Assembly (NCBI GenBank): GCA_023376005.1
Contig: CM042181.1
Location: 26,246,042-26,310,041, forward strand
Reading direction: 5' to 3'
DNA length: 64,000 bases
Source: Doryteuthis pealeii
Lineage: Eukaryota > Mollusca > Cephalopoda > Myopsida > Loliginidae
Part shown: positions 23,006-35,484 of the stretch, one piece after another
How positions within the stretch are numbered: position 1 is the stretch's first letter
Layout: the number at the start of each line of letters is the position of its first letter
Notes under the pieces: model-generated
Seen by the model: only the letters and a program-made list of their open reading frames with translations
Database searches by the model: none
Told to the model about the DNA's origin: nothing
Program-made: the position numbers and the translations under genes

Positions 23006-26000
23006 AAAAATCCCTTCTATCTTACTAAACACAGTTTGAATAAGTTTAGCTATCATTGCAATTAAAAAAATAGTCTACCATAAAAAAACAGTTTTCGTTA
23101 TGTATATAAAATATGTTCTCCTGAGAACCTCTTTTCGACCTTCTTCCTTCTTTTGGAAGATGGTTATTGGCTGATGTGGGGGTGGGGATTCACATATCCA
23201 TACAAATATAAATTTAGTACTGGTCAAACTAGTTTATAAGGGTTTATCTGTTGCAATCATTTGTCACTTAAGAGTATAATCATGGAGCATATATTTAGTT
23301 GTGTTAAAAATTCCGTTGTACCTTTGATTCATGCGGTATAGTTAAGCATACCAATACTGCACATTACCTGTTCGCAAATACTCTGACAGGCTATAACCAT
23401 TAGAACACAGCAGGCCTACTGCTTAAAGTCCAACTATAATTTTGTTTTAGTACCAATAAGATGAGGTATTTCTTTTCTCTGGGAAAAGCTGATCATACAA
23501 TATAAGGTGTAACTTTACTGAGGGAAAGAGGAAATAAATGACTTATCAGTCATTTCCCATTTTTCAGAGGACGGTCTGATAAAGCATTAGATGCATGAAT
23601 CTATAGCCATTTATTGTGCTAATCGAGAATGGACATTTTAGTAGTAGTTAGTGTGTCACGTGATGCGATAAGTACAAAAAAAACAAGTGAAATAAAAATA
23701 AAACATATTGTTTCGCGTAATTTAATTTATTGGTTGCGCGTGTCGTTGCAGGGAACTGGCGAGAAAACTTTAAATGGGGCTGCTAATCAATTTGGGGTTA
23801 GGCAGGAATGTTATACTAAAATCTTTTTCGCTATAACAGCTCATAATAACAAGTTCAATATATAAAACATCTTTTTAACCCATAAAGTAACTAAAAGTCC
23901 AAACTTCAGTTGGCTATTAAGTTTTGTATCACATACACATCACAACTGACTGTATATTAGTTAAACTATACTAGCATCATAAGCTAGTGCTATCAAACAT
24001 CACAACGCTACTCTTATAAATGTCAATACGCAGAGCTAATTACTAATCAATCATCTCTATATTAATGAAGTGATTGTCTAACGAAAAATCGATGCACTGA
24101 ATAGCTCATCAATTACTTTCAGAAAGAATATACATATGATAATATTAAATAGCTATCCACTGATCTGCGAGTTGCAGTATTTTCATTGGTAGAGGTACTC
24201 ATTTTCCTTGATGTAGAAGCTGCGGCAGTCTATATTCTTTTAAAGCAACTGATCCTCAATATTGATTAACTTTTAGATAAACATTATTACATTTGCAACA
24301 AGTGCATAGCCAAATTAAGCATCCACAAGCTCAATGTGCGGACCTAGACATAGGATTAACGTTAACCTAGACCTTATAGTTGGGAGTAACGAGGAGGCGA
24401 TGTATATATTTTGATCATGATTCTCCGCCTTAATTCCTAATGTGACAAAATAAATGCCATTTGAAGATTTCATAGGAAAGAGATGTATCTTCTGATACAA
24501 TTATATTGATCTTTGCACGATGGATATCGTTAAATGATACTCATGAATATTAGATATATACAACGGTTTTGGATTCGGCTACATACACAGTTTAATAGCC
24601 GTTATCCTGTTGCTCATACTGGTTCACTTCTTACTATGTCACTTAATTATGCGCCAGCATAATTTTTGATTGTTTGTAAAAAGCATTCAGATCATGTCAG
24701 ATCACCAAACAGTCACTATACCTGTTCCATATTGAGTGACCATTAGAACAACAGCAGGGTACTTTTTAAAGCCCAAATGTGACTTTGGTCTTTGTAACAA
24801 GGTAAATTTACTCGGGAGGGATCAGTGTAGGACAAAAAAATGTACTTACGCTACGATCAGCATTACCATCCTTTAAGGGTTATTCGTGTGAGAGCATTGA
24901 TAGTGAGATTCACCTGTAATCTACTTCTCTACTCTCCATTTGCAGTGACAATGAGGTGTGCTGCTTGAAGTAGGATGGTCCCTGAAGCTGAGACTTATCT
25001 CCCAAGATTTTCTGATGAATAAGGGTCAGTGCAATTGTATATGAATATTACATTCGGGAATTTATGCAAAGTCTGAATTGAAATTATTCAATAAATAAAA
25101 AAAAGGCGTGCGTGGTCGTTAGAAAAATGTTGATGGGTAATACAAGAGTTATTTAGTAACCCCTGATTCGTTTAGAAAAATAAAGTAAAATCGCAAAGAA
25201 CGCTACACGCAAAGAAATGAGAAAGTCAATGTACTTTTCTAATGTCTTCTTCTCTTTAAGTTAATATCCTATGTTCTTATTAGACTAAATAGCGCTCTCC
25301 AAATATTTCAATACTATCTCAATTTTTTTCCTGCTTACTCGCACCCTATGCGCTTCACGATCTTCAGTAGCTTCTCTTCTCACCCGCACGTAAAATTATA
25401 TATTTTATGGGCGAAACGTATACACAACCTAGTCAAATAATTTTACTTTTGGACAATTTATCTCCTCTTGGACTGACATTAATTTCAGGTAACAGTTTTT
25501 TTTATAAGGCGGGATAATTCCATTCCCCCTCTCCGACATACCTTCGAAATTTTTTTAAAGGCATTTTTTAAAATCTTCTTTAAACATACCCACTTCATAA
25601 ATCAGTATCAGGGGTGGTCTATAGCTACGGACCATAGTATACCCAGTACTGTACCTCCGCTTAAGGTCACATCCATTTGCTCCAATAGCGTCATTCCTTT
25701 TCTCCCGCCCTTACCGCGTCCTCGACCGCAGTGATGCTCCACCAAAGGAGTATCACAGTTCAGAGAGCATAAAGAGTTATGATATACATATCTCATGTGA
25801 ATTTCCCTGATTTCTAAAGTCTGAATATTTAAGACAGTAAATCTCCTGTAACTTATAATAATATTACAATTTCATTTTTGGGCTGGGATATACGATTTCC
25901 CTTCGTTTCTGTGATGATCCGGCTGTTTACCCCACCTCCTGACCTTCCGAATTTTGTTGGCATTTATATTACCCCGTGACAAAACTGGTGCTCCACTAGA

Positions 26001-26389
26001 ATTCAAATAGCAATTTGAAAATTTCGCAAAAAGATTTACGCCTCCATTTCAGAATTATTGCGCTCCTCCTTCCCAGAATTTGATTCCTGTATATAAAGTT
26101 ATTATATTTGATGATAATGCCCATAATGGAGAATGATGTGCAAAGTTTTAGCACTATAAAGGGGTCAATGCTAAAAAAGCAGGAGCAATTTCAAATCTAG
26201 AGATAGAACTATTATGGTGTTAATATTTGTTATTATAGTTTTCATGCATTATTATGCAATCTTTCAGACGGTTAGTTATATTAACCGTCGAAGATTGCAC
26301 TAAGAATCCCTCGCTCGCCGTTGTATCATCTCTCTCATTATCACACACACACACACACCACACACACACATATACTAGGATAGAATATA

Positions 26390-26535
26390 TTTTGGGGAGT
26401 GTGCGCCGGGGAGTCGTGCCGGTCATGGCTGTGTTGTTAGAGACGGCGGCGCCGGCGCGACGTCCATTGAGGTGTGGGGTGGGCTCCCATATGTTGATCC
26501 CCTTATGCACAACTATACGGTCCTTAAGAAATTTA
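26390..26535. other. GC-rich insertion inside the noisy copy
   Basis: Between a TATACTAGGATAGAATATAT stretch and AAATTTACGCACTAGATTTC, this copy holds about 130 bases that are very GC-rich (GGCGGCGCCGGCGCGACG at about 26,444). The corresponding place at 12,556-12,588 has only about 25 AT-rich bases. It matches nothing else in the window. Read error or chimeric filler is the likeliest source. It creates a spurious open frame. Confidence 0.6.
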
Positions 26536-28137
26536 CGCACTAGATTTCGTTTCAGTAAATAGAGCATGTTAAAAATATTTTCAAAGAAAAAAAACAAAAA
26601 CCAAACTTTCTGATTATGTAACAGGTTTTTCAGTATTCATTTTCGTTTAACTTTATTTTTAAAGGTAGCCTCTAAAAAATTATTGCGCCCTCCAATTATA
26701 TTGTTTCGATTTTCATGTTTTAATAATCAAAACTTATTCGATTTTTGAGAAAGATCGGAGTCTTGAGTTATTCGAGTGTGTGTATGCGTTATGACTAATC
26801 TCTCGAAGTGGATTAAGTCGTGCTCTTACACTGTTGAATGCTTGGAAGGTTTTCTCAGGGAATAAATTAGTATCAGAACATTCTCAGACAACTCCTCCCG
26901 TTTCATCTCAGTTTTCCTTCACCAAGACCGCGTCACCCCACTATTTACAAACACGTGGAGAATATTGGATTAAAACCTTTTGCCAAGATATCAGCACTAT
27001 GTGGAAAACAGCCTCGTCTTTGGTCATTGCGTTCATTTCCTGTGACCATAACTATTACAAAACGAGCGCTCCATTTGAGATTATCTGTTGGTTTCATTTG
27101 GAGTATTTTCTTTTCTTAAGAAACTGAAAAATCTGGAGCAGATTTATTTCTCTTGGTTTTTCGAGTGGAGCTGTTTTGAATAATTAACCAAATATATTTG
27201 AATGTTTAACTGTAACGCGCCTTAAAAAAATAGTTGCATCTGCACTTCAACCCTCAATTGAACATTTAAACACTCAATCGGGAGATACAGTCAAATTGAC
27301 TATGATTCTGATGTGTGAACTGCACTTAATTCGGGTTACTGTGTATTCAAATTGATATACACAAGGTGCCCACTTTATATATCCTTTTCCTGTGTCATAG
27401 ACGGGTTAAAAATGATTGGAGGAGGAAATAGAACATTGCGTACAAAGTTTGGAGTTCGTATCATTTTAACGGAAATAAAAATTGATGTTAGTACCACTTA
27501 GCACAAGTGTGTAATTATTGGGTTATTTTTACTCTGTACCATGCAATGTATTTACTTACAGTATTGGTGGAACTCTTGAAAACTACCTGGAATTGATTTT
27601 TCGGAAGCATCGTTTCTTCAACCTGCCTGGATCGAACTTGCCTCCGAACTGAGGCCAAATAAAAAACGATACGATTTTATGAAGCAGCGTTCTTCATGAT
27701 TTATTAAATTTCCAGTGAAAAAATAAAAAAAATTCCTCAACCCGTTCACCACAAGATTTTGATACAAGTTTACAACTATGGAGCATCGAGCGTGAATCGA
27801 ACTTGCTATTCAGTAGTAATGGATCTGCGAGACTAGCTTGATAGCAATTACACTATGATAGGACGCCCTTAACCTTTCAATGAGCAACTCATCTCCCATT
27901 GGATATCATGACTTCTTTTCCCCACTGTGATCGATAATTTATCTAAAAATGCCAATCTACTTGTGTGAGTCAAAAGTTTTGCAATATTTTGATATACTCA
28001 CCGCAAACTAGTACATATCATGTAACCAAAGTAGTTCAATTTGTGCTAGGCACTCACTGTGCTTGGTAGTATCATGTTGGTGTGCTAACACATGTATTGC
28101 TTCACTCAGTGTACGATTTGAAACTACACGTATGAAC

Positions 28138-28478
28138 ATGCAACATAGTCAGGTTCGGAACTTTACGAGTTCGTACCGGACCATAAAGCTATGGAATCAA
28201 CTAAAAACCCTTGTACACAAGGTGAAGGCGCAGTTAATTACAGTACAGTAATTATAGGGTTAAAAGGTTGCAACAACCACGACGATTAAGCAAGGTCTGG
28301 TAGACCGAAAACCATGTATTTTGAAGCCGGGATACAAGCCATAGAAGCAAATCAATCGAGTTGTAAACTATCAGGTGATCTCGGTATTTCACAGTCTAGT
28401 ATATTTCGTCAACCTCACGTAGTCAACAGAGGCACCCAGAAGCGCCGAATTGTGCCTCACAATGCCAAATATTGCACC
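28138..28478 (+). pseudogene. direct copy of the mariner transposase relic
   Basis: Same content as 14,153-14,495: MQHSQVR start, then a one-base deletion that changes frame, then RSGRPKTM and the SGDLGISQSSIFR helix and RIVPHNAK. The in-frame TAA before ARSGRPK is shared with the first copy, so that stop is genomic, not noise. Confidence 0.75.
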
Positions 28479-29187
28479 TAGTGATTTTTGACTTCAAAAC
28501 TTACCAGCAGCCATTATTTTGTAGCAAAATTTGTTTAATGAACTAAAAAATAATTGACAAAATAGTTTTTCTAGTGATATTCGAAGGTTGACATTTTTTT
28601 TATGTATTTACCAACCCGCATGGGTAGAATGTGACACAAAGTGGCAAGTATATGGCATCGAATTCTCTATTCTGTAGTAATAGATCTGCGAGACTAGTTT
28701 GTTAACCATTACATGACGATTGAATTCCGTTGGGTAAATAAATATCTTATTTAAAAAACTAATATCTCCAAAGATATTAAGAAGTCACTTTTTTATGTAT
28801 TTATCCACCCCTTCACACGAACAGGATGTAACACAAGGTCAATTTCTTAAGTGGAGTTTAACAGGTTTAACTTCAGAGTTTTCCTTCTCCTAGACTGGTT
28901 GCCATACCAAAGCTAAAGAGCTCAGTCTTTTCTATCTACCTCCTATAGCTTCAGGGAGAATGATTGGATTCAAACCTTTCCCAATGCTATTAGCGCTATA
29001 TGAAATGCAAACAGCCGTGTCCATTTCCTACGACGAAAACCATTACACTACGCGCCTCCACATTGTATAAAATAGATTTCTATAAATACCAAAGTAATAT
29101 TCATATAATTTCAGAATCTGAGACTCAAAGAAAATGTATTTTTTTAGAATTTCTAAGAAAAGGACGTAATATAATAAAATAATATCA

Positions 29188-29720
29188 ATGGATGAACTCG
29201 ACGAAACCCTTAAAACCTTAAGTAGAAAAGACCCAAGCATCGACGAAACCCCCATCCCCCTCGAAGTATGGACGATGTCTTCGGTTATGTAATTCAGTGT
29301 ATAAACAAAATACAATAGAGAAATGGACGAAAGGCTGCATCCTTCCATTCCCCAAGAAAAGTGACCTCGGAATCACCAAGAACTATAGAGGTATAACCCA
29401 TACGACCATAGCAGCTAGGGTTTATAATGTCCTTCGTCTTAATCGCATCCAACCTGAAGTAGAGAAAATCCTTAGAAAAAACAAAAAACAAAACGCGTTT
29501 CGCAGAAATCGATCAAGAACTTCATAAATCCTGACTATTCGTCGAATCGCAGGAGGGGTTCGAGCAAAAATCTCGAGGCAACACTATTGTTTGTAGATTT
29601 TATCCAATGCGTTTGACTCTATACACAGCAAAAATGGAGCAAATACTGCGCGCCTATGGTCTAATAAGAAAATAATACAAATGCTATCTAAAAACCCACA
29701 AAACAAAACACATGTCCATA
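29188..29720 (+). pseudogene. direct copy of the RT relic, better preserved
   Basis: From ATG at 29,188 the frame reads MDELDETLKTLSRKDPSIDE and then TPIPLEVWTM before a TAA; a second frame carries KWTKGCILPFPKKSDLG and NYRGIT, ARVYNVLRLNRIQPEVEKIL and FRRNRSRTS; a third carries AFDSIHS. Together these give the first RT blocks of a non-LTR element. Comparing with 15,188 shows which frame breaks are shared (likely genomic) and which are copy-specific (likely noise). Confidence 0.78.
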
Positions 29721-29799
29721 AATTATAAGTAAAATTAAGTAAAGTCGGTAGATGTCAGTATCAGCGAAACAGTCTATCTCCCTTTCACTAGCGCTAGAC

Positions 29800-30650
29800 C
29801 AAATAGATTGTTGTTGTGTTTGAAGTGGAGCACGGCACTTGCCATCAGCTCTCCACGTTACCGAATAGATTCACTGAGTTGACGAGGGTCGGTATCGAAC
29901 CCGGAACCTTGTTGCTCCTACATGGATACTCTACCGATTGAGATAAACCTCTTACTGCGATAAAACAAGTTCATCTTATAAAGATTAAATAGGAAAAATA
30001 TGGAATAATTTTCCAAGTAACAACCCAATTTTAAATATGTTAAAATATAAGTAAAATCGTCGGGGTGGCCTAAAGTCGGTATCAGCCAGACAGCGTGGGA
30101 GTCTATCCCCTTTTCACTAGCGCTAGACCAACGAGATTGTTTTTGCGTCTGAGGTGGAGCGCCACACCTACCATCAGCTCCTTACTTTACCCACAGATCC
30201 CTGTGCTACTCATACGCTGAGTTGGCGAGGGCAGGCATCGAAGCAAGAACTCTAAGCAAGAAGCGCACGCTCTACCAACGGAGCTAAACCGGTCCTGTTA
30301 GAATATACACAAGAGGAAAAACTAAGGGAAAAACAAAATAGATAAATAACTTCTGTTGAACCGGAAGCTGAATGGCCCTCACGTAATGAAGTTTGGAATT
30401 TTCCGAACTTTATTGAAATCTAGGAAGAATTGGACAAATTTAAGTGGTATAGCGGGAATAACACTGCTCTACCCGTACAGCTGCATAAAAAACCCGGCTG
30501 GGTTTGGCCTGCTTGAATCGAACTCGTGTCCGTCGGAACACGAAAAACATGACGTAGGAGTGATGCAAACGCGTGGCTCGATTCAGGTGCCCGGATGTGT
30601 GAGGCCAATAAAAGGGCGGATTTTCTGCATCGTTAGAAGAAGCTTAAATT
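29800..30650 (-). repeat. direct copies of three tRNA-derived repeats
   Basis: This corresponds to 15,765-16,620. The best preserved head here reads GGTTTATCTCAATCGGTAGA and CCGGGTTCGATACC on the - strand, and the second reads GGTTTAGCTCCGTTGGTAGA. These cleaner copies support the tRNA origin. Confidence 0.7.
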
Positions 30651-32439
30651 TGATGCAATGAATTGAATTCACTCGTCCTTCAGAGAGAATTAAAAAACAA
30701 AAAAAAAAAAAAAAATACAGGGTGACCCAGAAAAAACAGAACCCAAATTATTTATTTATTTTTCCCATTAAACTAATCCTAATCCTAAACCCCCCTAGTT
30801 AAAATTAAGTTTTATAAAAAAATTTGTGGGTTCTGTTTTTTTTTCTGGGACATTCTAATTTATTAAACAAAAGTTCATAATTACTACAAGACCCCCCCCC
30901 AAAAAAAAAAACCAAAACAAAAAAACAAAAAAAACAAAAATAAAAACAAAAAAAACAACTTGATATTACTGTGTTACCAACTTCGCCTGTAATTTTCCCG
31001 TCTCAGACCTTAAAAAAAAAGCCATTAGAACTGGACAACATTTTATCTAATGTAATGAAAAATGTACGGACATAGACCGATTACACAGTTTATCGGTGCT
31101 TTTTGGTTATCGGTCATGAGAGTTCATATTGGAAATGATATATTTCCAAGCCAAACACACACTCCCATTAAAATGAACATGACAAAGAGGGCAATATTTT
31201 GATGCAGGCCGTAAACACAGACGGCCATAGAAGAGAACTTCAACTTTGATAACATCAACGGACTGAATTCAACTGATACTTTTTTTTTCTTTTACATTTC
31301 AGGTTGTTGATTGATTTTAACGGCATATCAACCCATCTAGGGTCATTTTATGCCTCAATGTTCATTGTAGATTCATTTAAAATTATTTTTTTTACAAATG
31401 GTCCTATCGAATACGAATAATTTAAAAACCGGTCTTTTTGACCCATAGATGGCCCTAACAGATACTACCACTCTGGGTCACAGTGAACCTGGGAGTAATG
31501 ACAATGAAGGGGTACTACACTCCCAATAACTATAGCCTCACCATCAGATGCAGTTTAGTATTATACTCCTTTATAGTTGTCTTACCCCTCTGCAGAGGAG
31601 CACGGCACCTGAAACGCCTCTGAAAGGAAATGGCGACTTATTATTGCACTGGCAACTTATGAGCTTCGGTTTGTGCGTGGCTCAACTAAATACTCTTCAT
31701 ACGGGGTACAGTCAAAATTATTCTAAGGCAAAGACAGTTTGTGAAAATGACAATGAAAAAATAAATAAAAACAAACAAAAAACAAAAAGAAAAATTACAT
31801 AAATTTTAATGATTTTATTTTGTAAAATAGGCAAAGATGAAATTTGATTTTTGGATACAAAATTTTTAGATGAGGACAAAAAAAATTTGCTACAATTCAC
31901 GCATTGCTATTTATTGGGGTGTATAGACAGAAAAAAAAATCTCGTTGACAAAATATTCAGAATCCTTTTTTTTCTTTTTAAAGATCTTATAAGCCAGATC
32001 ACTTTTACTCAATATTTTAGTTTGAGCCCCCACCAAATGAATAAATTAAAATAATCTGAGCCCCACCCTCAACTTGAAGATTACATCCCCATTAAAGTTC
32101 GATAATGGTTTCTTTATGTTAAGGTGTCTTGATTATAATTTGCGAAACAGTTGAATTAATAAAATTTTGAATGTTAAAACTAAGTAAATATTAAAAAAAC
32201 AAAAAAACCTAACGCTGGGATCGTTCAGAGTTGATTTTTTAGGTCCTTGCAAAACCCAAGCGTCTAACACCGAATAACAGCCACCATTTTGTTTCTACGT
32301 TTATAAAAAGTGAGACGCAAATGGTGTTCATTAACAAAATAATATCTGAGTAAAATATCTGTTGTGTTGAAAGTATCATTTTCATTTGTATGGTTTACGT
32401 TTTCTCCCAACTATTTGTCTACACAATTTTGTCTTTGTA

Positions 32440-32487
32440 GGTTCATAGGTTTCCTAAGGAAACTTTGACTTTGGGAACCTATGAACC
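32440..32487. repeat. hairpin with about 14-bp stem
   Basis: GGTTCATAGGTTTCC and GGGAACCTATGAACC face each other across an 18-base loop. No larger terminal repeats or target duplication were recognised around it. Confidence 0.7.
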
Positions 32488-34149
32488 AGAAAAGAGATAA
32501 CATTTTCCTTCAGAAAATTACAACATGTCTGAACTTTTGTATTAGGAAAGTTTGAAAGGACAAACATTCCAAATACACTGGTTTACATTTTTTACACACA
32601 CACACACACACGCACACATATATATATAGTGTGTATTTAGGCAGTAGATGTTCTTTGTAGGCATATTTTATGAAAGATGACAAAGTTTTGGTGTTTCTTT
32701 ATTGGTCTTTTCATGTTGGCAAGTGAGTTGTCGCAACTGTAGATGAAGGCTGTTTCAAAATTGTCCGAAGTCTCAGAGGTTTCGCACAATTTTTATACTG
32801 TTTTCTTTAATAAAATATGCATATATATATATATAACGCCTTTTATGAGCATGGGCGTCCGCTGTAGGGTTGGGGGCAAACAGATCAATCCTTCTTACTG
32901 AGAAGGAATCCAGTGGATTGTACTCGCCTAATCTATAACTGGTGGAATGCTTCTATCTAAATGTAAAAATCAGCCAGACAGAATAAGACAACGAGTGGTG
33001 TGTCTAAAAGTAACGACTAATAAGGATTATGATGATAATATTATCAAATTAATTCTATTATATTTCTTGATAGAAGTTTTTCTTTTATCAATGACTACAT
33101 AATATTTTGATCATTATTCAAACTAAGATTGTTATTCTCCTTTTGATTGTTATTTTTTTTTACCAATCTATTTCGTGGATGTTTTTTTATTTTAACAAAG
33201 AAAAACAAAAACAAAACAAAAAAAGCATCCAAGAATATGCATAAAAAGCATGAACAGAAATGAAATTCCCAATCGGGGATCGAATGACGGAAGCACTAGG
33301 GATTAAGATGGAAGTCCTTAATAGTTTGCCCGAGTTTTACATTTTTTAAACTTTTTTCTGTTTTTAGATTGATAAAAAAAACCCAGGATAGACTCAATTC
33401 ATTTTGGAGAAATTTATGTTTTATGTTTAAGTGACATTATTTATGAATTATAAAAAGTAAAAACAGATTCTATTTCAATAAAGAAAGTATTTTAATTTAT
33501 TTAGACCAGGGAGAAATTGCATGAAAACTTCAGGGACATTTTTAACTATTTGTTTAACTAACTTTGTTTAAACTACTTAAAAAAACTATTTTAAAAACTA
33601 TTTTAGCTCCCTGATAGAGCAGTATATTGTTATAGAGTAAAGAGGCAAGACAGCAGACGACATGTACCTGACCGGAAGTCAGTTTACACATAAATAATCC
33701 TCTTATGTGTAAAGAGGAAGGTAATCTCTACATTGCAAACCGGAAGTATCACTTTATAATTGTCTTCTCTTTTAGCTTTTCACCATAGTTTCTTCAATAT
33801 TTTTGGAACTTTTAGATTTTTTATTTCTTATTATTCTGGTACGAGTTGTCCAAAACACGAACACTTCTCGGTCCGACCTTTGTTATGTGATATAATCCCA
33901 TACATTCTACTTTAGCTTTTCAAACAAACCCAACCGACCCTGCCCAATTTAAAAAAATAATAAATGAAAAGATAATTTTGTTGTGTCGAGTTGTAAAAAA
34001 AAAAAAGGATACTGAGTATTTTGTCATCGATTTAATCTCAGAGTATAAAATTTACATAAAAAAGTACATTTCATCCATTACCTTCATTTAAAAATGATTT
34101 AAGTTTATACATACAAAAATGGGATTCAAAAATTGATCACATGTCTTTA

Positions 34150-34197
34150 AATATCCCATCACTTTTGTTAAGATGAAAAAATATCTCACAGGTATAT
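34150..34197. repeat. about 45-bp near-identical direct repeat, copy 1 (pair with 37,366-37,413)
   Basis: AAATATCCCATCACTTTTGT and AAGATGAAAAAATATCTCAC followed by AGGTATATTTTT are the same in both copies, while flanks differ. Such identity in otherwise diverged DNA suggests recent copying or a conserved part of a repeat family. Confidence 0.7.
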
Positions 34198-34448
34198 TTT
34201 TCTTAGTATGCTTTCTTTGTTCTTCTCTCGCATTCAATTAATATAAAAATAAGTGAGTGTATTATATAATTAATTCTTTTTGCTCATACAAGCTGAGGAA
34301 TTGTGGGTAAATTAGAAGGGTTCTCCTGACCCTCCCCTTCCACAAGATCTACTTGTGGGTCGTCTGTTTTTTTTTTTTAATTATTTTTTTTTAGTTTTTA
34401 ATGAACAATATTAATTGTGGCATATGTTCAATAAAGGGGAAGTACATA

Positions 34449-34506
34449 TCAAAGTATTGTGGTGGTTTCTGTATGCCCTGTGGTCTGTGGTCCTTCTTGA
34501 GGATGT
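34449..34506 (-). CDS. cadherin-like membrane protein, terminal coding exon (exon 8 of those seen)
   Basis: On the - strand a TTTTTTCCAG acceptor precedes A CAT CCT; the A completes the CA left by the exon at 36,646, giving Q, and the exon then reads HPQEGPQTTGHTETTTIL and stop TGA (34,449-34,451). It is 58 bp: one base, 18 codons and the stop. The C-terminus T-I-L fits the class I PDZ-binding pattern (S/T-x-hydrophobic), as used by cadherin-23 to bind harmonin. Phase and acceptor are both good. That the tail binds a PDZ protein is inference. Confidence 0.75.
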
Positions 34507-34520
34507 CTGGAAAAAAGGAA

Positions 34521-34548
34521 AATAATAATAATAATAATAATAATAAAG
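34521..34548. repeat. (AAT)n microsatellite
   Basis: About nine AAT units in the intron just upstream of the terminal exon. Confidence 0.9.
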
Positions 34549-34552
34549 AGAT

Positions 34553-35165
34553 AGAGAGTTAAATCAAGATTATTATACTTTTTACATATTGAACTATTTC
34601 GCAATAGCTCTTAAGTAAACATATCAACCATTGTAATAATTAAATTATTATACTGTGGCATATCCACAGGTCCTGCTAGTATATATTAATACGGATGTTC
34701 CTTAATCTTCTGACCGTAATCTTTTAATACCCTCTGGTTAAAAAGATTGTCCAAATCGTCCAAGATGAAATGTAAATACTGATTATGGTATCGCTTATCT
34801 GCGGAATTCTTATTTCTTATGAGTGTCGTCACCTCAGCTAAATAATAGACCATTCCGTGTTTATTATAGAGAAAGGGAAGTAAAAGGACATGCTACATAG
34901 AAAAAATGTAATAAGAAAGAAAGAGTGAGTGAAAAATAGAGAGAGAGGGGGTAAAAACGCGAAAATGATAACAGTAATCTGTTTTAATTGAACTTAATGA
35001 AAAGGAGAAGAAAAAATTGTATGAGAGAGTTAAATCAAAATAATTATACTCTTCACATATTGAACTATTTTAATAGCTCTTACGTAAACATATTAAACGT
35101 TGTAATAATTATATCATACTGTGGTATATCTACAGGTGTTGCTAGTAATATATATATAATATGTA
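34553..35165. repeat. pair of diverged direct repeats about 470 bp apart
   Basis: GAGAGTTAAATCAAGATTAT at about 34,553 and GAGAGTTAAATCAAAATAAT at about 35,025 each lead into ACATATTGAACTATTT, AATAGCTCTTA(A/C)GTAAACATAT and ACTGTGG(C/T)ATATC(C/T)ACAGG. Each unit is about 140 bp. No coding capacity was recognised. Confidence 0.7.
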
Positions 35166-35169
35166 ATGT

Positions 35170-35425
35170 AAAAATGAAAATGCATAAAATCTTTCTGCAT
35201 TATTTAATATTATTCCGAGTTCGACAAGAATTTTCCTGAGTTCGATAAGAAATACCTGAAGAAAGCCAGAGGACACATTGTCAAAAACATTGTGTATATA
35301 ACAATAAAGATGAGGACTACAGTCTGAAAATTCTAAATAAAATACAAATTATCAAGTCTCATCTAAAAATTCAGACAAATAAAAAACAACTCTACTTGAC
35401 TTTAGAATCCCTTGTAACACCCCCC

Positions 35426-35430
<5 letters not shown>
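35170..35430. other. intronic repeat-derived DNA
   Basis: It contains GAGTTCGACAAGAATTTTCC and TACCTGAAGAAAGCCAGAGG, related to the repeat at 36,060-36,180 read on the opposite strand, and a GTAAAAATGAAAATGCATAA block that recurs at 35,762. It is therefore part of the same decayed family. An (AT)n run follows at 35,430-35,463. Confidence 0.5.
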
Positions 35431-35465
<35 letters not shown>

Positions 35466-35484
35466 TTTTTACAATAGACATGCT

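Larger units (their letters stand above)
23006..32175. repeat. noisy direct copy of about 9,640-18,075
   Basis: It starts with a version of the stretch near 9,660 (TTGCAATTAAAAAAA) and follows it in order: the 370-bp repeat pair, the 12,459 hairpin, SINEs, mariner relic, RT relic, inverted-repeat element at 30,714 and ACGGCATATCAACC module at 31,315. The first about 3.8 kb carry many small insertions; from about 26,940 the match is much closer, and in places (28,500-32,100) this copy seems more complete than the left one. Past 32,157 it continues into unique DNA. Confidence 0.88.
32176..34448. other. unique AT-rich DNA downstream of the cadherin-like gene
   Basis: No coding exon was recognised. 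It holds a hairpin (32,440-32,487), (CA)n then (AT)n at 32,595-32,625, (AT)n at 32,818-32,835 and A-rich tracts. Part next to 34,448 must be 3' UTR of the - strand gene; TTTATT (AATAAA on -) occurs for example near 33,496. Confidence 0.5.

Noticed and set aside
26220..26597. Overlapping open frames of 102 and 125 codons on both strands
   Set aside because: They exist only because of a copy-specific insertion; the clean copy at 12,420-12,600 lacks them.
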